From positions 1 to 51,124 of the forward strand of contig JAFAYM010000139.1 of assembly GCA_019240395.1 (NCBI GenBank): a stretch of DNA of 51,124 bases. Reading direction: 5' to 3'. The notes below the pieces were generated by a model. That model was not told the DNA's origin. It saw only the letters and a program-made list of their open reading frames with translations, and ran no database searches. The DNA comes from Acidisphaera sp. GTDB lineage: Bacteria > Pseudomonadota > Alphaproteobacteria > Acetobacterales > Acetobacteraceae. Position numbers and translations under genes: made by a program. This document shows positions 34,516 through 43,129 of the stretch, one piece after another. Every line of letters starts with the position of its first letter. Positions within the stretch are counted from its first letter, which is position 1.

Positions 34516-34936
34516 GATTTCTCACTTGCAATTAGGGGAGCGTGGGCTGCCGATCTGCTCACTCTCGTGAGTGGGCGTTCACTCACTGTCCAACATGGTT
34601 CACTTAGGAGTCAACTGAGCAGCAAACCTACTCGAGGGCGGAATCGGTAATCCTGCGCTCAAGCCAACCATTCGAGTGGTCCGGTACCTGCCGTCCAGGC
34701 TGCGTCGCCATATAGAGCTGTAGGCGACCGCAAGCATGCCGTCGCAGAGCCGGCTTTGACCAGAATAAGTCACGATCAGCATGCCAGTCACGGCGGCCGA
34801 CGCCGCTATGGACGTAGCCAATGTTCGGTCAAGTAAACATACGCTCCACTTTGACGACGTGGATCGTCAGGCGGCTGCGCAAAGGTGGAACGCCCCACGG
34901 GACAATTGCCCGATAGTTTCTATGAGTTGAAACCGC
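34516..34936. other. Non-coding right margin of the island
   Basis: About 420 bp without a convincing gene. It contains operator C near 34568 and nothing else I can name. GC rises sharply at about 34900, where the hopanoid locus begins. I see no copy of the tRNA-Tyr 3' end here. Confidence 0.6.
34568..34585. promoter_or_regulatory. Operator-like palindrome C, upstream of the crotonase gene
   Basis: TGAGTGGGCGTTCACTCA lies 52 nt upstream of the crotonase ATG. The flanked form GTGAGTGGGC/GTTCACTCAC (34567-34586) pairs at 8 of 10 positions. It belongs to the same motif as sites A and B. Confidence 0.6.
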
Positions 34937-35932
34937 TCATTGAGCCGGGCGGTTGCGGCGGTATCGAGGCTTGGGGCGCCGCAGCCGGCCGGCCTCGACC
35001 GCCTGCCAGACCAGCAGGACCGGCACGCCGAGGGCGAGATCGCGGGCGCGGCGCAGCAGCGACACGCCGATCGCGACCTCGGGCGGCACGCCGAACACCA
35101 TCCCCAGGCTGGCGTAGCCGGCCTCCTGCACGCCGGCATAGCCGGGCACCAGAAAGGCCAGGCTGAGCACGCCGTCGAGCAGCGCCTCGAGGGCGAGGGC
35201 GCTGGCCAGGTCGATCGGCACGCCGAGCAGGCGGAGCGCGATCCAGGTGCCGACCCCCGTGCCGATCCAGGCCAGCAGGTGCAGGACGGCGGCGAGCGCC
35301 AGCCGGGCGCCGTTGGCATAGAGGTCCGCCAGTTCCGCCTCCACGGCGTCCAGCCGGGCGGCGGCGCCGTCGAACCAGCCGCCGCGCAGGCGCCGGCCCA
35401 GCGCCCGGAACAGCCGCCCGGCGCCGCGCTGCACGCCGATGAAGCCGGCGCCCGCGGCCACCGCCACCGCCAAGCCGATCGCCAGCGGCACGGCGAGGGC
35501 TGATCCCGGCGCCCGGGCCAGCAGCACGATGAGCCCGATCGCGGAAAAGCCGATGAGCCCGAGGAATTCCGCGGTGACGTCGACCAGCGTGGTGGATGCG
35601 GCGAGCGAGGCAGGCACCCCACCCAGCGTCATCGCCCGCGCGCCGAGCAGGAAGGCGCCGAGCTGGGAGAAGGGGAGGCAGCTGCCGGCGGCGTCGCGCA
35701 CCAGGCGGGCGGCGACGGCGGTGGGCAGCGATCGCCGCCCACGCGGCAGCAGGCTGTTCCAGGCGGCGCCGAGCAGCACGAACAGGGCCGCCTGCCAGGC
35801 GGTGATCAGGACGAAGCCGCCCCAGCCTATGGAGAGGGTGGCGGCGACCACCCCCTTGAGGCCGAACCAGCCGACCAGGGCGGTGTCGAGAACCAGGCCG
35901 AGCACAGCCAGACCAATCGAGAGACGCTTCAC
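34937..35932 (-). CDS. hpnL: Hopanoid-associated membrane protein HpnL
   Basis: A 331-residue integral membrane protein of the lysylphosphatidylglycerol synthase transmembrane-like (UPF0104) group, with about eight helices. SFSQLG-type motifs appear as LPFSQLGAFLLGARAM, and PGYAGVQEAGY near residue 270 is the family mark. It is divergent from the hpnA-G operon. In this genomic setting the protein is called HpnL, a likely hopanoid flippase or transport factor. That role is not shown by sequence. GTG at 35932 is chosen as start (GGGAAG upstream), and longer readings add only biased sequence. Confidence 0.82.
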   Translation of the reverse strand: MKRLSIGLAVLGLVLDTALVGWFGLKGVVAATLSIGWGGFVLITAWQAALFVLLGAAWNSLLPRGRRSLPTAVAARLVRDAAGSCLPFSQLGAFLLGARAMTLGGVPASLAASTTLVDVTAEFLGLIGFSAIGLIVLLARAPGSALAVPLAIGLAVAVAAGAGFIGVQRGAGRLFRALGRRLRGGWFDGAAARLDAVEAELADLYANGARLALAAVLHLLAWIGTGVGTWIALRLLGVPIDLASALALEALLDGVLSLAFLVPGYAGVQEAGYASLGMVFGVPPEVAIGVSLLRRARDLALGVPVLLVWQAVEAGRLRRPKPRYRRNRPAQ

Positions 35933-36041
35933 GCGAGACTTGCTTCCCAGTGCGAGAACGGAGGCCGGCGGCCGGGCGGCACTTTTGCGGCCGCGGCCGG
36001 CGCCTGTATACCTCGGGCCTCGGTGGTGCGGGAGCAACGCG

Positions 36042-37058
36042 ATCTTCGACGGGCTGACCCTGGTGACCGGCGCCACCGGCTTCGTGGGGTCGGCGGTCGC
36101 CTATGCGCTGGAGGCGCGGGGCGCGGCGGTGCGGGTGCTGGCCCGACGCGGCAGCGACCGCCGCAACCTGGCGGGGCTGCGCGCCGAGATCGTCGAGGGC
36201 GACCTCACCGACCCGGCCTCGCTCAGCCGCGCCGTCGCCGGCTGCCGCTACCTTTTCCACGTCGCCGCCGATTATCGGCTCTGGGTGCCCGATCCCGCCG
36301 CCATGCTCGCCGCCAATGTCGGCGGCACGCAGGCGCTGATGCTGGCCGCGCAGGCCGCCGGGGTGGAGCGGATCGTCTATTGCAGCAGCGTGGCCGCCCT
36401 CGGCCTGACCAAGAACGGTGCCGCCGCCGATGAGGCCACGCCGGTCACCGAGGCGGCAATCATCGGCCCCTACAAGCGCTCGAAATACCTGGCCGAGCAG
36501 GCGGTACTGGCGCTGGTGCACGACCGCGGCCTGCCGGCGGTGATCGTCAACCCCTCCACCCCCGTGGGCCCGCGCGACATCAAGCCGACGCCGACCGGGC
36601 GGATGATCCGCGACGCCGCCTCCGGCCGCATGCCGGCCTATCTCGATACCGGCCTCAATATCGTGCATGTCGACGATGTCGCGCAGGGCCATTTGCTGGC
36701 GATGGAACGCGGCCGGGTTGGCGAGAAATACATCCTCGGCGGCGAGGACTTCCACCTCGCGACCTTGCTGGCGCTGGTGGAGGACGCGGCGGGGCGACGC
36801 GGGCCGCGGCTGAAACTGCATGAGGGGCTGCTCTGGCCGATCGCCCTGCTCAACGAGGCGGTCGCCCATGTCGCGAAGATCGAGCCGAAGGTGACGCGCG
36901 ACCATCTGCGCATGGCGCGCAAGAAGATGTTCTTCTCCTCGGCGAAGGCCCGTGCCGAGCTCGGCTACGCACCGCGGCCGGCGCGCGAGGCGGTGGTCGA
37001 CGCCATCGCCTGGTTTCGCGCCAACGGCATGGTGAGACCGGCGAAAGCCGCGGCATGA
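36042..37058 (+). CDS. hpnA: Hopanoid-associated sugar epimerase HpnA
   Basis: An NAD-dependent extended SDR of about 338 residues. It has the Rossmann motif TGATGFVG, VAADYRLW, Ser in YCSSVA, and YKRSKYLAE with catalytic Tyr and Lys, then NPSTPVGPRD. The start is odd: no in-frame ATG or GTG precedes the first beta-strand (LTLV). ATC at 36042 has GGGAG 7 nt upstream and would give MFDGLTLVTGATG. CTG 36054/36060 or TTG 35985 are alternatives, while GTG 36063 would delete the strand. HpnA is thought to act on side-chain sugars of extended hopanoids. Its stop overlaps the hpnB start. Confidence 0.9.
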   Translation: MFDGLTLVTGATGFVGSAVAYALEARGAAVRVLARRGSDRRNLAGLRAEIVEGDLTDPASLSRAVAGCRYLFHVAADYRLWVPDPAAMLAANVGGTQALMLAAQAAGVERIVYCSSVAALGLTKNGAAADEATPVTEAAIIGPYKRSKYLAEQAVLALVHDRGLPAVIVNPSTPVGPRDIKPTPTGRMIRDAASGRMPAYLDTGLNIVHVDDVAQGHLLAMERGRVGEKYILGGEDFHLATLLALVEDAAGRRGPRLKLHEGLLWPIALLNEAVAHVAKIEPKVTRDHLRMARKKMFFSSAKARAELGYAPRPAREAVVDAIAWFRANGMVRPAKAAA

Positions 37059-38167
37059 TCTTTCCCGCAGTTCTGGCGCTGCTGGTGTGGGCGTATCTGC
37101 TTGCCGGGCACGGACGGTTCTGGCAGGCCGGACCGTTCCTGGCCGAGGCCGGCCGGGCGGACGGGCCGGCGGTCAGCGTCGTCGTGCCGGCGCGCGACGA
37201 GGCGCCGGTGATCGCGGACAGCCTGCGTTCCTTGCTGGCGCAGGATTATCCCGGCCGGTTCGAGATCGTGCTGGTCGATGACGGCAGCACCGACGGGACC
37301 GGCGACATCGCCCGCGGCTTCGCCGACCCGAGGCTGCGCGTGCTGACCGGCCGGGCCAGGCCGCCGGGCTGGAGCGGCAAGCTCTGGGCGGTGTCGCAGG
37401 GCGTGGAAGCGGCGACGGGCGAGTTCCTGCTGCTCACCGATGCCGACATCGAGCATCAGCCCGGCCATCTTTCGGCCCTGGTGAACAAGGCGGAGACCGA
37501 AGACCTCGACCTGGTGTCCGAGATGGTGGCGCTGAACTGCGAAAGCTTCGCCGAGCGCGCCCTGGTGCCGGCCTTCGTCTACTTCTTCGCCCTGCTCTAT
37601 CCCTTCGCCAGGGTCAACGATCCCGGCAATGCGACGGCGGCGGCGGCCGGCGGCACCATGCTGGTGCGCCGCGCGGCGCTGGCCCGGATCGGGGGCGTCG
37701 CTGCAGTGCGCGGCGCGCTGATCGACGACGTGGCGCTGGCGCGCGCGGTGAAGCGGGGCGGGCGCATCTGGCTCGGCCACAGCCGGCTGGCGCGCAGCCG
37801 TCGGCCGTATCCCGGTGCCGCCGACATCTGGCGCATGGTGGCGCGCACCGCCTTCGTGCAGCTGCGGTTTTCCTGGGCGCTGCTCGGCCTGACGGTGCTC
37901 GGCATGGCGCTGACCTGGCTGGTGCCGCCGGCGGCGACGCTGTTCGGGCATGGCGCGGCGCGGCTGTGCGGCGGGCTGGCCTGGGCGGGGGCCGCTGCGT
38001 CCTATCTGCCGACCTTGCGGCGCTTCGGCCTGTCCCCGCTCTGGGCGCCGTTCCTGCCGCTGGTCGCGGTCTTCTACATGGTGGCGACCATCGGCTCCGC
38101 GCTCGACAACGCCAGGGGCCGCGGCGTGGTGTGGAAGCGCCGCGTCTATGCAGAGAAGCAGGCGTGA
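37055..38167 (+). CDS. hpnB: Hopanoid-associated glycosyltransferase HpnB
   Basis: A 370-residue membrane-bound family 2 glycosyltransferase. VSVVVPARDEA starts the catalytic domain near residue 40, VLVDDGSTDGT follows near 72, and LLLTDADIEH is the metal-binding DxD-like site. Acidic DDVALARAVKRGG matches the base region. Hydrophobic helices lie at the N-terminus and over the last 90 residues. It overlaps hpnA and hpnC by 4 nt each. It probably transfers or links a sugar to bacteriohopanepolyols. Confidence 0.92.
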   Translation: MIFPAVLALLVWAYLLAGHGRFWQAGPFLAEAGRADGPAVSVVVPARDEAPVIADSLRSLLAQDYPGRFEIVLVDDGSTDGTGDIARGFADPRLRVLTGRARPPGWSGKLWAVSQGVEAATGEFLLLTDADIEHQPGHLSALVNKAETEDLDLVSEMVALNCESFAERALVPAFVYFFALLYPFARVNDPGNATAAAAGGTMLVRRAALARIGGVAAVRGALIDDVALARAVKRGGRIWLGHSRLARSRRPYPGAADIWRMVARTAFVQLRFSWALLGLTVLGMALTWLVPPAATLFGHGAARLCGGLAWAGAAASYLPTLRRFGLSPLWAPFLPLVAVFYMVATIGSALDNARGRGVVWKRRVYAEKQA

Positions 38168-39009
38168 GCGCCTCGGCGACTCTGGAGTCCGTCGAGCACT
38201 GGTCGGGCAAGGACCGCGGGGACGAGAACTTTCCCGTGGGCTCGGCGCTGATCCGGCGGGACCTGCGCCGGCACGTGCACGCCTTCTACGCCTTCGCCCG
38301 AAACGCCGACGACATCGCCGACAGCCCCGACCTGACGCCGGAGGACAAGGTGGCGCGGCTCGACACGATGGAGGCGGTGCTGCTGGCCCGTCGCGAGGAA
38401 GGCTCGCCGAGCGGCCTGCGCCTGCGCGCGAGCCTCGCCGAGACCGGGGTGACGCCGCGCCATGCCTGCGACCTGCTGGTCGCCTTCCGCCAGGACGCCA
38501 CCAAGCGTCGCTACGCCAGCTGGGAGGAGCTCTACGAGTATTGCCGCTTCTCTGCCATGCCGGTTGGCCGCCACGTGCTTGATCTCCATCGCGAGGCGGC
38601 GGCCACGCATCCCCCCTCGGACGCGCTCTGCACTGCCCTTCAGGTCCTGAACCACCTGCAGGACTGTGCTGCCGATCTCAAGACGCTGGATCGCTGCTAT
38701 CTGCCGCTCGACCTGCTGGCCGAGCACGGCTCCTCCATCGAGGAAGTGCGCGGCCCCGCCGAGACACCCGGCCTGCGGCGCGTGCTCACGGCGCTGCTCG
38801 ACCGCGTGGACGGGCTGAACCGCGCCGCCCCTGGCCTGCCGCGCCGCACCCGCAGCCGGCGGTTGCGCCTGGAGACGGCGATCATCTGCGCCCTGTCGCG
38901 TCGCCTGGCGGCGAGGCTGCGCCGAGGCGATCCGATCGCCACGCGGGTGAAGCTGACGAAGAGCGACGTGGTGGCCAGCGTGGTCGCGGCGCTGCGTTTC
39001 CTGCCATGA
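38164..39009 (+). CDS. hpnC: Squalene synthase-type protein HpnC (hydroxysqualene synthase)
   Basis: A 281-residue member of the squalene/phytoene synthase fold. It starts at a GTGA overlap with the hpnB stop. The first aspartate motif is FARNADDIADS (near 47-53) and the second region is LNHLQDCAADLKT. In the three-step HpnDCE route, HpnD makes presqualene diphosphate, HpnC converts it to hydroxysqualene and HpnE reduces that to squalene. All three are here in order. Confidence 0.92.
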   Translation: MSASATLESVEHWSGKDRGDENFPVGSALIRRDLRRHVHAFYAFARNADDIADSPDLTPEDKVARLDTMEAVLLARREEGSPSGLRLRASLAETGVTPRHACDLLVAFRQDATKRRYASWEELYEYCRFSAMPVGRHVLDLHREAAATHPPSDALCTALQVLNHLQDCAADLKTLDRCYLPLDLLAEHGSSIEEVRGPAETPGLRRVLTALLDRVDGLNRAAPGLPRRTRSRRLRLETAIICALSRRLAARLRRGDPIATRVKLTKSDVVASVVAALRFLP

Positions 39010-39040
39010 ACGGCGGGGCCCGCCGGCCGCTCTCAGCCCC

Positions 39041-39895
39041 GTGAGCCCTCCGCTCGAAGCGGCACCGCAAGACCTGGCGGAGGTGGAGGCGATCGTCCGC
39101 CGCGCCGGCACGTCGTTTTATCGCGGCATGCGCGTCCTGCCGCCGGACCGACGTGCCGCCATGTACGCGATTTATGCGTTCTGTCGAATCGTGGACGACA
39201 TCGCCGACGAACCCGCCCCGATCGATGACAAGCGCACCCGTCTGGACCGCTGGCGCACCCGCATCGCCGCAATCTATCGCGGCGAAGCCGATGGGCCGGT
39301 GACCCGCGTGCTGGCCCGCGCGGTGCCGCGCTTCGGCCTGCGCCGGGAGGATTTCCTGGCCATCATCGACGGCATGCAGATGGACGCGGAGACGGAGATC
39401 GTGGCGCCGCCGCTGGCTGCCCTCGACCTCTATTGCGATCGGGTGGCGGCCGCCGTCGGGCGGCTGTCGGTGCGGGCCTTCGGCGATGGCTCGCCGGCCG
39501 CCGACCGGGTGGCGCATGCGCTCGGCCGGGCCCTGCAGCTCACCAACATCCTGCGCGACCTGGAAGAGGACGCCGAACGCAACCGGCTCTATCTGCCGCG
39601 GGAGTTTCTGGACGAGGCCGGGGTGCCGCACGACGCGCGCGCCGCTCTGGCCGCACCGGCGCTGCCGGCGGTGTGCGCCCGGGTGGCGGCACTTGCCCGA
39701 AAAAACTTCGCCGAGGCGCAGACGGCGATGCGCGAGGCCGACCGCCGGGCGATGCGGCCGGCGCGGCTGATGGGCGCGACCTATGCCGCGATCCTGGCGC
39801 GGCTCGAGCGCCGCGGCTGGAGCCGGCCGGGCGAGCGGGTCCGGCTGCCGGCCTGGACCAAGCTCTGGCTGGCGCTGCGCTACGGGCTGGCATGA
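39041..39895 (+). CDS. hpnD: Presqualene diphosphate synthase HpnD
   Basis: A 284-residue prenyl condensing enzyme with a GTG start. It has FCRIVDDIADE (first Asp-rich motif, near 48-58), YCDRVAAAVGRLSVRAFG and LTNILRDLEEDAERNRLYLP (second motif). It joins two farnesyl diphosphates head to head. The 31-bp gap from hpnC is the only non-overlapping junction in the operon apart from hpnE-shc. Its stop overlaps the hpnE start. Confidence 0.94.
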   Translation: MSPPLEAAPQDLAEVEAIVRRAGTSFYRGMRVLPPDRRAAMYAIYAFCRIVDDIADEPAPIDDKRTRLDRWRTRIAAIYRGEADGPVTRVLARAVPRFGLRREDFLAIIDGMQMDAETEIVAPPLAALDLYCDRVAAAVGRLSVRAFGDGSPAADRVAHALGRALQLTNILRDLEEDAERNRLYLPREFLDEAGVPHDARAALAAPALPAVCARVAALARKNFAEAQTAMREADRRAMRPARLMGATYAAILARLERRGWSRPGERVRLPAWTKLWLALRYGLA

Positions 39896-41148
39896 TGCCC
39901 CGCCCCGCCGAGCCGCAGGTGCACGTGATCGGCGCCGGCCTCGCCGGGCTGGCAGCCGCGGCGGCACTGGTTGAGGCCGGGCGCCGCGTCGTGGTCTATG
40001 AGGCGGGGCCGGCCGCCGGCGGACGCTGCCGCTCCTATTTCGACCGCGGGCTCGGCTGCCGCATCGACAACGGCAACCACCTGCTGCTCTCCGGCAACCA
40101 CGCCGCCTACGCCTATCTCGACCGCTTCGGCACGCGGCGCAGCCTCGGCGGGCCGGGAGAGGCGGTGTTTCCGTTTCTCGACCGCGAGACGGGAGAGCGC
40201 TGGACGTTGCGGCCGAGTCCCGGACGCATCCCCTGGTGGCTGCTCGGGCGTCGCCGCCTCGTGCCGGGGACGCGGGTCCGCGACTATCTCGCCCTGCTGC
40301 GCCTGCGCCGCGCGACGGAGGAGGACACCGTGGAAGCGCTGCTGGGCGGCGGCACCCTGTATCGCCGCTTGCTGGAGCCGCTGGCCATCGCGGCGCTGAA
40401 CACGCACCCCGGGCAGGCCAGCGCCCGGCTGCTGGCGGCGGTGCTGGCCGAGACCTTGCTGCGCGGGGGCGCCCACTGCATTCCCGCCTATCCCCGCCTC
40501 GGCCTGTCGGAAAGCTTTGTCGACCCGGCGATCGCCTGGCTGCAGGCGCGCGGCGGCCGCGTGCTGTATGGCCGCCGCGTCGCCGGCCTGACCGTGGAGG
40601 ACGGGCGGGTGACGGCATTCGGCACGCCTGACGGCACGGTGGCGGTGGCCGCCGGCGAGGCCGTGGTGCTGGCGGTGCCGGCCTGGGTGGCGGCCGACCT
40701 GCTGCCGGGTCTGACGACGCCGGACGCGCACGAGGCCATCCTGAACATCCATTTCCGCATCGGCTCGGATCCGAAACACGCCGGCTTCATCGGCCTGATC
40801 GGCGGCACCGCCGAATGGATGTTCATCAAGCCGGAGATCATCTCGGTGACCATCAGCGCCGCCAATCGCCTGCTCGATGAACCCTCGCCGGTGATTGCCG
40901 AAGCGGTCTGGCGCGACGTTGCGGCGGTCTGCGATTTCACGGTGCCGATGCCGCCGGTGCGCGTGCTGAAGGAGAAGCGCGCCACCTTCGCCGCCACGCA
41001 TGCCCAGGACCGCCGCCGGCCGCCGGCGCGCACCCCGCTCGCCAATCTGGCGCTCGCCGGGGATTGGACGGCGACCGGCTTGCCCGCCACCATCGAAGGT
41101 GCGATCAGGTCGGGCGAAACGGCGGCGGCGACATTGCTTGCCGCCTGA
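39892..41148 (+). CDS. hpnE: Hydroxysqualene dehydroxylase HpnE
   Basis: A 418-residue FAD-dependent amine-oxidase-fold protein. The dinucleotide motif VIGAGLAGLAAAAALVEAG (13-31) leads into VVYEAGPAAGGRCRS. The C-terminal FAD contact LALAGDWTATGLPATIEGAI is intact. It reduces hydroxysqualene to squalene. Two adjacent ATG codons (39892 and 39895) are possible starts, both overlapping hpnD. shc follows 13 bp later. Confidence 0.93.
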   Translation: MMPRPAEPQVHVIGAGLAGLAAAAALVEAGRRVVVYEAGPAAGGRCRSYFDRGLGCRIDNGNHLLLSGNHAAYAYLDRFGTRRSLGGPGEAVFPFLDRETGERWTLRPSPGRIPWWLLGRRRLVPGTRVRDYLALLRLRRATEEDTVEALLGGGTLYRRLLEPLAIAALNTHPGQASARLLAAVLAETLLRGGAHCIPAYPRLGLSESFVDPAIAWLQARGGRVLYGRRVAGLTVEDGRVTAFGTPDGTVAVAAGEAVVLAVPAWVAADLLPGLTTPDAHEAILNIHFRIGSDPKHAGFIGLIGGTAEWMFIKPEIISVTISAANRLLDEPSPVIAEAVWRDVAAVCDFTVPMPPVRVLKEKRATFAATHAQDRRRPPARTPLANLALAGDWTATGLPATIEGAIRSGETAAATLLAA

Positions 41149-41161
41149 CGCCTCCGGACCA

Positions 41162-43129
41162 ATGCAGAGCGACACGATCCCCCTCGACACCCCCTCCCTG
41201 GCAGCGGCGCCCGGCGGCGATGCGGCGCTCGACGGCGCCATTGCGCGCGGCCGCGCCGCCTTGCTGGGGCGCCGGCGCGGGGATGGCCACTTCGTGTTCG
41301 AGCTGGAGGCGGACAGCACCATCCCCGCCGAATACGTCATGCTCGAGCACTTCCTCGACCGCATCGAGCCGGCGCTGGAGGACAGGATCGGCGTCTATCT
41401 GCGCGAGCGGCAGGGTGCGCATGGCGGCTGGCCGCTGTTCCATGACGGCGCCTTTGACCTCTCCTGCAGCGTCAAGGCGTATTACGCGCTGAAGCTGATC
41501 GGCGACGATCCGGATGCGCCGCATATGCGCCGGGCGCGCGCGGCGATCCTGGCCCATGGCGGCGCCGAGCGCACCAATGTCTTCACCCGCGCGCAGCTCG
41601 CGCTGTTCGGCCAGGTGCCGTGGCGCGCCGTGCCGGTGATGCCTGTCGAGCTGATGCTGGCGCCGCGCTGGTTCCCGATCACGCTGTGGCGCGTCTCCTA
41701 CTGGTCGCGCACGGTGATCGTGCCGCTGCTCGTGCTGATGGCGCGGCGGCCGCGCGCGCGCAATCCGCGCGGCGTCGGCATCGCCGAGCTCTTCTGCACG
41801 CCGCCGGAACAGGTGCGCGACTGGATCCGCGGACCGTACCGCTCGCCCTGGGGGTATTTCTTCAAGGCGCTCGACAGCCTGCTGCGGGCGATCGAGCCCT
41901 ACGCGCCGCGGCGGCTGCGCGCGCGCGCCATCGCCGCGGCCGAGCGCTTCGTCACCGAGCGGTTGAACGGCGAGGACGGGCTCGGCGCCATCTACCCCGC
42001 CATGGCCAACACGGTGATGATGTATGACGGGTTCGGCTACACCGCCGAGCATCCGCTTTCGGCGACGGCATGGCGGGCGGTGCGCAAGCTGCTGGTGATC
42101 GGCGAGGACCGCGCCTATTGCCAGCCCTGCCTCTCGCCGGTCTGGGATACCGGGCTCGCCGCGCACGCCCTGCTGGAAGCGGATCGGGCGATCGGGCCGG
42201 CGCAGGAAAGGGATTGGCTGATCGCCGCCTGCGACTGGCTGCGCGGCAAACAGGTCACCGATCTCGTCGGCGACTGGGCGGCGGCGCGGCCTGACGTGGC
42301 GCCCGGCGGCTGGGCGTTCCAGTACGAGAACCCGCACTACCCCGACGTCGACGACACCGCCGTCGTCGCCATGCTGCTGCATCGTGTCGGCGAGGGCGAC
42401 GCCGCCGTGGCGCGCGCCCGTGACTGGATCATCGGCATGCAGTGCCGCGGCGGCGGCTGGGGCGCCTTCGACGCCGACAATGATCGCTTCTTCCTCAATC
42501 ATATCCCGTTCGCCGATCACGGTGCGCTGCTCGATCCGCCGACCGCCGACGTCACCGCACGCTGCGTCTCGTTCCTCGCCCAGCTCGGCGAGCCCGCCGA
42601 CACGGCGGTCATCGCGCGCGCCATCGCCTGGCTGCGCTCCGAGCAGGAGACAGACGGCAGCTGGTTCGGCCGCTGGGGCACGAATTACATCTACGGCACC
42701 TGGTCGGTGCTGTGCGCGCTGAACGCCGCGGGGCTGGCGCATGACGATCCGGCGATCCGCCGCGCCGTCGACTTCCTGCTGGCGACGCAGCGCGACGACG
42801 GCGGCTGGGGCGAGGACGAGGAGAGCTACGCCGGCGCGCCGCACGGGCGCTATCACACCAGCACGCCCTCGCAGACCGCCTGGGCATTGCTCGGGCTGAT
42901 GGCCGCCGGCGCCGCCGATCACCAGGCGGTGGAGCGCGGCATCGCCTGGCTGCAGCGCCAGCAGAGCGTGGCCGGGGATTGGGCGGAGCAGGCCTATACC
43001 GCCGTCGGTTTTCCGCGGGTCTTCTATCTCCGCTATCACGGCTACCGCCTGTTCTTTCCGCTGATGGCGCTGGCGCGGTTCCGCGATCTGCAGCGCCGCA
43101 ACGTGCGGCGTGTCGCCTACGGTTTCTGA
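41162..43129 (+). CDS. shc: Squalene-hopene cyclase
   Basis: A 655-residue class II triterpene cyclase. The catalytic DxDD is Asp395-Val-Asp-Asp398 (YPDVDDTA). Several QW repeats are visible (for example QGAHGGWPLF, QRDDGGWGEDEESY, QETDGSWFGRWG), and the C-terminus YHGYRLFFPLMALARF is typical. It is a monotopic membrane enzyme that cyclises squalene to hopene and diplopterol. The start at MQSDTIPLD gives the usual length, and the longer open frame upstream is an hpnE shadow. Confidence 0.97.
   Translation: MQSDTIPLDTPSLAAAPGGDAALDGAIARGRAALLGRRRGDGHFVFELEADSTIPAEYVMLEHFLDRIEPALEDRIGVYLRERQGAHGGWPLFHDGAFDLSCSVKAYYALKLIGDDPDAPHMRRARAAILAHGGAERTNVFTRAQLALFGQVPWRAVPVMPVELMLAPRWFPITLWRVSYWSRTVIVPLLVLMARRPRARNPRGVGIAELFCTPPEQVRDWIRGPYRSPWGYFFKALDSLLRAIEPYAPRRLRARAIAAAERFVTERLNGEDGLGAIYPAMANTVMMYDGFGYTAEHPLSATAWRAVRKLLVIGEDRAYCQPCLSPVWDTGLAAHALLEADRAIGPAQERDWLIAACDWLRGKQVTDLVGDWAAARPDVAPGGWAFQYENPHYPDVDDTAVVAMLLHRVGEGDAAVARARDWIIGMQCRGGGWGAFDADNDRFFLNHIPFADHGALLDPPTADVTARCVSFLAQLGEPADTAVIARAIAWLRSEQETDGSWFGRWGTNYIYGTWSVLCALNAAGLAHDDPAIRRAVDFLLATQRDDGGWGEDEESYAGAPHGRYHTSTPSQTAWALLGLMAAGAADHQAVERGIAWLQRQQSVAGDWAEQAYTAVGFPRVFYLRYHGYRLFFPLMALARFRDLQRRNVRRVAYGF

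Noticed and set aside
22402-34936. Island integrated at tRNA-Tyr with flanking att direct repeats
   Set aside because: I found no second copy of the tRNA 3' end near the right margin, and no integrase gene. Adjacency to the tRNA alone does not prove site-specific integration.
34920-36905. A 661-codon minus-strand frame across hpnL and hpnA
   Set aside because: Low-complexity Arg/Pro/Ala composition without motifs; it lies antisense or out of frame to recognised genes, as is usual in high-GC DNA.
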